A stretch of 64,000 bases of DNA from Nostoc piscinale CENA21 (GTDB lineage Bacteria; Cyanobacteriota; Cyanobacteriia; Cyanobacteriales; Nostocaceae). Below, in pieces: positions 59,481 to 64,000 of this stretch (its first letter is position 1; each line of letters opens with the position of its first letter). The notes beneath the pieces were generated by a model. It saw only the letters and a list, made by a program, of their open reading frames with translations. It was not told where the DNA came from and ran no database searches. The translations under genes and the position numbers were made by a program. The stretch is taken from the NCBI RefSeq assembly GCF_001298445.1, contig NZ_CP012036.1, positions 1,987,263 through 2,051,262 on the forward strand, read 5' to 3'.

Positions 59481-60149
59481 ATGAATCGTGGTGTTATTCA
59501 TGTAGATGAAAGTCCTGTTCCTTTAGAAAGGTGGCGGCGTTTTCTACCCAATTGGCTCAAGCGTTATTTGCCAGTTCGCGGTGGTCGTTCTGAAGACCAT
59601 CACGGTAAAGCAATTTTTGGGTTTACTGTATTTCTATTATCTGAAAGTATAGTTTTTTTGAGCTTTATTTTTACATACGTTGGTCTACGATTAACACATT
59701 CACGAAATTGGCTACCGCCTGGTGTTTCGGGGCCAGAATTGTCTACTTTTGTCATTATTAATACGGTAGTTTTACTCTCCAGTAGCTTTGTAATTCAACC
59801 AGCAGAAAATTCTCTCAAGCATGATCACATTCAGAAATTTCGTTGGCTATGGTTGATAACAATTTGTATGGGCAGTTATTTCTTAATCGGTCAAGGCATT
59901 GAGTGGAGCAAACTGGATTTTGGGTTAAGTACAGGACTAGTTGGTTCTACGTTTTATGTTTTAACAGGATTTCACGGTCTACACGTTCTGACTGGTGTGA
60001 TTCTTCAAATCACTATGCTGGTTCGTTCTTTTATTCCAGGTAACTACGAAAAAGGTCACTTTGGCGTGAGTGCTGCTACTTTGTTTTGGCACTTTGTTGA
60101 TATTATTTGGGTTTTTCTGTTCTCGCTTCTCTATCTTTGGCAAGCGTAA
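59481..60149 (+). CDS. ctaE: Cytochrome oxidase subunit III
   Basis: 222 residues with five predicted membrane helices. GKAIFGFTVFLLSESIVF (the conserved glutamate of TM3), GFHGLHVLTGVI and WHFVDIIWVFLFSLLYL are the subunit III hallmarks. Completes the ctaCDE set, from which it is separated by 198 bases containing a tandem repeat. Confidence 0.93.
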   Translation: MNRGVIHVDESPVPLERWRRFLPNWLKRYLPVRGGRSEDHHGKAIFGFTVFLLSESIVFLSFIFTYVGLRLTHSRNWLPPGVSGPELSTFVIINTVVLLSSSFVIQPAENSLKHDHIQKFRWLWLITICMGSYFLIGQGIEWSKLDFGLSTGLVGSTFYVLTGFHGLHVLTGVILQITMLVRSFIPGNYEKGHFGVSAATLFWHFVDIIWVFLFSLLYLWQA

Positions 60150-60181
60150 AACTTTAATTATGATTGAAGGCAATATCATTT

Positions 60182-61150
60182 ATGAATACTTTTAGTCATA
60201 CTCATACAGTCCAAGGACAAAAAATTAGAGCCATTGGCTTAACGGTCGTAAATTGCGATCGCTCTTTAAATTTTTACACGCAAGCCCTGGGTTTTGAACT
60301 TGTTTCTGATATCACTGTTGCACAAAAGGATTACAGCGATTTAGAAGGTGTGATTGATGCAGAAATTCGGATTGTAACTTTATGTTTAGGTGATGAAATC
60401 ATTGAGTTGATGGAATATCGTAACATTGACTCTCGACCGATTCCTAGTGATTCTCGCAGCAATGATTTATGGTTTCAACATCTAGCGATTGTGGTGAGTG
60501 ATATGGATAGGGCTTATGCTCATCTCAGTTCATTTCCGATTCAACCCATATCATCTGCACCGCAAACAATACCAGCCGATAATCAAGCCTCTGGTGGTGT
60601 TCGCGCTTTCAAGTTTAAAGACCCTGACGGACATGATTTAGAGTTAATTTGGTTTCCGTCTGATAAGGGACAAGATAAATGGCATCAAAATACGAATCGC
60701 TTGTTTTTGGGAATTGATCATAGTGCGATCGCAATTTCCCATACCGAACAAAGTCTACACTTTTACCGCGACCTTTTGGGAATGCAAGTTGATAGCCACA
60801 GCCTCAACTGGCGTGCAACTCAAGCGCGGATGGATAATTTACCAGGAGCCGAAGTCCAAATTACCGCACTCCGACCAACTCAAGGCGGTGTAGGAATTGA
60901 ACTGCTAGATTATATTTTGCCGGGTAAAGGTCGTCCCATCCCAAGTGACTGGAAAAGTTGCGATGTTGCAAACGTGCAGATTCAGCTTGTTGTGAATGAT
61001 CTTGAGTCGTTAGTCGATAAGTTACGGCGTAATCAAGTGCAATTTCTATCACCACAAATCATAGAGTTTAGGGATAGTTTATTGCCTTATAGACAAGGTT
61101 GCTTAGTTAAAGATCCTGATGGACACGCAATATTACTAATTACAGAATGA
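60182..61150 (+). CDS. VOC-superfamily (glyoxalase/dioxygenase-like) protein, two domains
   Basis: 322 residues from ATG 60182, preferred over TTG 60164. Two VOC modules: the first starts IRAIGLTVVNCDRSLNFYTQALGFEL and ends in FKDPDGHDLELI, the second starts IDHSAIAISHTEQSLHFYRDLLGMQ and ends in VKDPDGHAILLI. Such pairs occur in ring-cleaving dioxygenases and lactoylglutathione-lyase-like proteins. Metal ligands H (NHSAIAI region) and E (ELI, late) are visible. It follows ctaE by 32 bases, so may share its transcript; a functional link to the oxidase is not evident. Confidence 0.85.
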   Translation: MNTFSHTHTVQGQKIRAIGLTVVNCDRSLNFYTQALGFELVSDITVAQKDYSDLEGVIDAEIRIVTLCLGDEIIELMEYRNIDSRPIPSDSRSNDLWFQHLAIVVSDMDRAYAHLSSFPIQPISSAPQTIPADNQASGGVRAFKFKDPDGHDLELIWFPSDKGQDKWHQNTNRLFLGIDHSAIAISHTEQSLHFYRDLLGMQVDSHSLNWRATQARMDNLPGAEVQITALRPTQGGVGIELLDYILPGKGRPIPSDWKSCDVANVQIQLVVNDLESLVDKLRRNQVQFLSPQIIEFRDSLLPYRQGCLVKDPDGHAILLITE

Positions 61151-61201
61151 AGTGAACAAAATTAGCCTTGTCTCTCTTTTTAAGATGGTACGTAATGCCT
61201 T

Positions 61202-61774
61202 TTAGCTTGTCCATCTGACCAATTGTTGCTCCAAAACTTGTACAGAACCGATCGCTATTTGGATTAAAGGCCAGCCTACTAAACAGATAAAAGCTGCTCG
61301 TTGAGTAGTAATATCTAAACCTTGGCGTACTGCAACAATGATTGCCAACAAACTCCACACAGCTAAAATTAGCTCAATTGGTCGTCCGAGTAAGGGAATA
61401 AGAGTTAAAAAATTCAGTACTTGCGGTGCGTAGGCAAAGCCAGTGGGAATCAATAAGTCATTGTAGGTAGGATCGATTGCTTTGAGCCACTGCCCAATTT
61501 TCCATATTGTGAATGTCCAAAAATAGTATCCTGCAACAATAGCGATCGCATCAATCAAAAGACCCGTTAACAATACAAAAACAGTAGCTCGATTTATTAA
61601 TAAAATTACGCCACTACCTATGGCATGAGAAACAGCCGCCAAAATTACAATACTCAGAGCTAATATCCGGTTACGCTTTGTATTACGAGCATTTTCATAA
61701 AAGTTGCTATCCAAAGCTAAAGCATACCGAAGTGTACTACACAAACTTGGCCTTGATTTTTTATTGCTGCTCAT
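61202..61774 (-). CDS. Yip1-domain-like membrane protein
   Basis: 190 residues with about five membrane segments. The motif TGFAYAPQVLNFLTLIPLLG (AYAPxxL) and GQWLKAID are typical of bacterial YIP1/DUF-type membrane proteins, whose role is unknown. It converges with the VOC gene. Confidence 0.75.
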   Translation of the reverse strand: MSSNKKSRPSLCSTLRYALALDSNFYENARNTKRNRILALSIVILAAVSHAIGSGVILLINRATVFVLLTGLLIDAIAIVAGYYFWTFTIWKIGQWLKAIDPTYNDLLIPTGFAYAPQVLNFLTLIPLLGRPIELILAVWSLLAIIVAVRQGLDITTQRAAFICLVGWPLIQIAIGSVQVLEQQLVRWTS

Positions 61775-62101
61775 TTTTTCTAACTAATGAAAGATGACAA
61801 ATTCCAAAAAGCATAATTTCATAAAAAGTAAGCAATTAAAAACAAAAGCTTAAAACTCAAGATTATTTTATTCCTGAACTAAGTAAATAAACACAATTAA
61901 ATACAAAATGTTAAATTGTGAATCTTGACAGGCTGGTTATTATTTTCTGCCTTTAGCTTGAAAGTAGGAAGTGAATAATAGAGAATATTTTTATTTCATG
62001 TTTAGCTGATTTGAAAGTAGGTAAAAACTAATTTTATAAAAAAATGGTAAAAATTATATTATCATAATTTTCTTATAAATTATCAAAGATAATCATCTCA
62101 A
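61775..62101. other. AT-rich intergenic region
   Basis: 327 bases between divergent genes at 61774 (minus) and 62102 (plus); it should hold both promoters. I see no defined motif. Confidence 0.45.
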
Positions 62102-63133
62102 ATGCGTAAAATTGGCGGACATATACTGCTATGGTTCCAAAATGGAACATTAAAACTGTTAGTTTTGGCAGGGATAATACTTTTGACTTGGGGAACTTTT
62201 GCTCCTGTAGGAACCCTAGTATGGTGGTTGAGACAAAATTCTGAAAATTTGGGGATGAAGAAAAATCTCACGAAAAATGTCCCCAGAGATAGCAGTAAAT
62301 TAAAAGTTGCCAAATCGAGAAATATTGATTGCTATATAGTTTTTTTACCAGGAGTGGGAGATTTTTCTGCGAATCAATTAACTTCGGGTGAAGAATTTTT
62401 CTTAAATAAATTAGAGCAAATTCATCCTAATTGTGTAGCAGTGCGAGATGTGTTTCCTTACTCTGCTGCTAACGAAAGTTTGGGAGGAAGAAGGTTATTA
62501 GCGCCGCTGTGGAGTGCTGCGGAAAAATCAGATGGTTGGTTATCAAATACAGATGTTTTAATTAAAATTCGTAATCTTTGGCGGTTTGCTATTTCTGCTG
62601 ATAACCGTTATGGACATATTTATAACTTGGGAATTGCAAATGCGATCGTTGATCGGATGAATGCTGTCTATCCTGTACCACAAAATCCCCAACAAAAAAT
62701 CAAGCTGATTTTAGTTGGAACTAGTGGCGGAGTGCAAGTTGCTCTTGGTGCAGCTACTTATCTTGACCAATGGTTAAATGCTCAATTAATTGTTGTTTCT
62801 ATTGGTGGTGATTTTGATGGCGAAAATGGCTTTGATAAAGTTGATTATATGTACCAACTTGTCGGTAGCCGAGACTGGATTGAAGATATTAGTCAGATTG
62901 TATTTGCTTCACGTTGGCCAATCACAGTAGGTTCACCTTTTAATCAAGCTCGTCGTCAAGGACGTTATCAGGTTTTGCAGACAGGCCCTCATGCTCATAG
63001 CGGTTCTCAAGGTTATTTTGGCACAACAACAATCGGACAAACCCAAACAACTTATGTAGAATTAACACTCCGAAAAGTAAATCAACTACCAATCTGGTCT
63101 AATCAAAATTCACAGCAATCTCAGCGCCGCTAA
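62102..63133 (+). CDS. Membrane-anchored protein with alpha/beta-hydrolase-like nucleophile elbow
   Basis: 343 residues. One N-terminal membrane helix (about 16-38: LKLLVLAGIILLTWGTFAPVG) then a soluble domain. VGTSGGVQVALGA near 202-214 fits G-x-S-x-G of alpha/beta hydrolases, and a late conserved-looking histidine region (TGPHAHSGSQGYFG) could complete a triad. CYIVFLPGVGDFS near 78-90 resembles the oxyanion-hole strand. I recognise no named family. It may act on lipids or cell-surface esters at the membrane, but that is inference. Confidence 0.7.
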   Translation: MRKIGGHILLWFQNGTLKLLVLAGIILLTWGTFAPVGTLVWWLRQNSENLGMKKNLTKNVPRDSSKLKVAKSRNIDCYIVFLPGVGDFSANQLTSGEEFFLNKLEQIHPNCVAVRDVFPYSAANESLGGRRLLAPLWSAAEKSDGWLSNTDVLIKIRNLWRFAISADNRYGHIYNLGIANAIVDRMNAVYPVPQNPQQKIKLILVGTSGGVQVALGAATYLDQWLNAQLIVVSIGGDFDGENGFDKVDYMYQLVGSRDWIEDISQIVFASRWPITVGSPFNQARRQGRYQVLQTGPHAHSGSQGYFGTTTIGQTQTTYVELTLRKVNQLPIWSNQNSQQSQRR

Positions 63134-63235
63134 TCAAAATATTTGTATTGATAATACTTATGTTTTTACAGAAATATCAACCACAAGATTTTGATATTTT
63201 CAGTCTTTAGCTAGAGTATTATTAATACTATCTGT

Positions 63236-63261
63236 AGATTAAATTATTTATAATTTAATCT
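63236..63261. repeat. AT-only inverted repeat
   Basis: agattaaatta / taatttaatct, an 11-bp perfect stem with a 4-base loop. Without G+C it is weak as a terminator, but it lies 100 bases after the hydrolase-like gene. Confidence 0.4.
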
Positions 63262-63393
63262 ATTGTATGTTTTAAACAGTATCTAAAAAATAGAAGGTTA
63301 GATTTATTATTTATTAATGATTAGTGTCATTGCTATTATTTAATTATTATCTTCAAACAAATCTATTTTAATAAATATTAAAAATTATCAAAA

Positions 63394-64000
63394 ATGGGAA
63401 ATTTTAGGGATAGAGACAATGAATGCTCTCGATTAACTAGTGGCGCACCTTTGGCAGTAATTCTGGCAGCAGGACTCTACATTATATATCAACTTTTGCC
63501 AGTTTTAGAACTCATAGCTATTGCAGCATTAATTGCTTTAGTTTTACGAACATTATTACGCTTTTTACAAAAACTAGTTAAATCACAGGATGTTGCTGTT
63601 CTGCTATTAATTGGATTGATAATTGGCTTTGGTGTATTGCTGACTACTGTAGTCATACCTAATGTTACATTTCAGGTGCAAAATCTACTAACTACACTGC
63701 CAGCTTATCTCAATACATTGACAGGAGATGTTGAGCAATTGCGTCGCAAATTTACCTTTATTCCTGACATCTCCCTATCACTAATACAATTGCGAAATTT
63801 TATTAATCAATTACTAGGTGGAGTACCAATTTTTTTTGAGTCAAGCCTTCAACTTTACGCTGGAATTGGTGGCGACACTAATTTTAGCTCTATATATGGC
63901 TTACGATCCTAAATCTTTGGTGAATGGGATTTTACGATTAATTCCTCGCCGACATCACCAAAGGTTTACACGAGTCCTCAAGGCTTGCCAAGTCAGACTC
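63394..64000 (+). CDS. AI-2E-family transporter (partial, one homopolymer frameshift, runs off right edge)
   Basis: The start MGNFRDRDNECSRLTSGAPLAVILAAGLYIIYQLL leads into the membrane-rich N-terminal half of a PerM/YdiK (AI-2E exporter superfamily) permease. The frame is broken in the T8 run 63830-63837; removing one base continues FLSQAFNFTLELVATLILALYMAYDPKSLVNGILRLIP to the window end, and YDPKSLVNGILRLIP is characteristic. Only about 200 residues of an expected 350-400 are present. The natural substrate of most members is unknown. Confidence 0.85.

Overview
The window reads as chromosomal DNA of a filamentous, probably Nostocales-type cyanobacterium. The evidence is the frequent GCGATCGC (HIP1) octamer, low G+C, short 7-bp tandem repeats, a Clc-CBS-Usp fusion protein, cyanobacterial-style RTX and DHOR proteins, and a cytochrome oxidase operon of the alternative (ARTO) type. 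No rRNA, tRNA or CRISPR array was found by eye.

Layout. (1) 1-3169, minus strand: a tight three-gene cassette of a small unknown protein, a QueC-like PP-loop enzyme and an XRE/ImmA protein. It looks like an accessory, possibly defence, module and is my best candidate for an undescribed system. (2) 3583-6522: galactose-1-phosphate uridylyltransferase and a GH2 glycosidase. (3) 6523-7767: a decayed stretch with a serine-recombinase stump and a nonsense-mutated small gene. (4) 7768-9837: an OmpR-type two-component pair. (5) 9947-15079: a secreted RTX repeat protein and a DUF1111/DHOR di-haem protein, followed by a long intergenic region with an orphan strong terminator (possible sRNA) and a 4 x 90-92 bp repeat. 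(6) 16338-18946: Clc-CBS-Usp channel. (7) 18947-20413: a graveyard of three gene remnants. (8) 21522-42069, all minus strand: a roughly 20-kb exopolysaccharide/glycan locus with a Wzc-type tyrosine kinase, an O-antigen polymerase/ligase, an ABC exporter (Wzm/Wzt with a C-terminal cargo domain), GT2 and GT4 glycosyltransferases, methyltransferases, a pyruvyltransferase, an acyltransferase, a deacetylase and an NDP-sugar epimerase. (9) 43098-44071: an IS5-like insertion sequence whose transposase is interrupted by a hairpin repeat. (10) 44222-54978, minus strand: cupin, class A PBP, glucoamylase (GH15), two SDRs, a cation efflux protein and a glycogen-debranching-type enzyme. (11) 55471-61150, plus strand: two DUF2231 membrane proteins, ctaC-ctaD-ctaE lacking the CuA site, and a VOC protein. 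(12) 61202-64000: a Yip1-type membrane protein, an unknown hydrolase-like membrane protein and the start of an AI-2E-type permease.

A window-wide warning: thirteen otherwise normal genes are broken at sixteen A/T homopolymer runs. In fourteen of the sixteen, deleting exactly one base restores the family-consistent frame; the other two need -2 or +1. This is most simply a systematic homopolymer over-call in the assembly. I annotate these genes as single reconstituted reading frames and state the run in each entry. The remnants at 7.2, 7.6 and 19-20 kb carry nonsense changes or deletions instead and look truly dead.

How the genes work together: the 21-42 kb block is a complete-looking polysaccharide modification, polymerisation and export unit, though without an evident initiating phosphoglycosyltransferase or outer-membrane Wza. 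The 47-55 kb block suggests alpha-glucan breakdown to glucose followed by oxidation. The 55-61 kb block encodes a quinol-type terminal oxidase.
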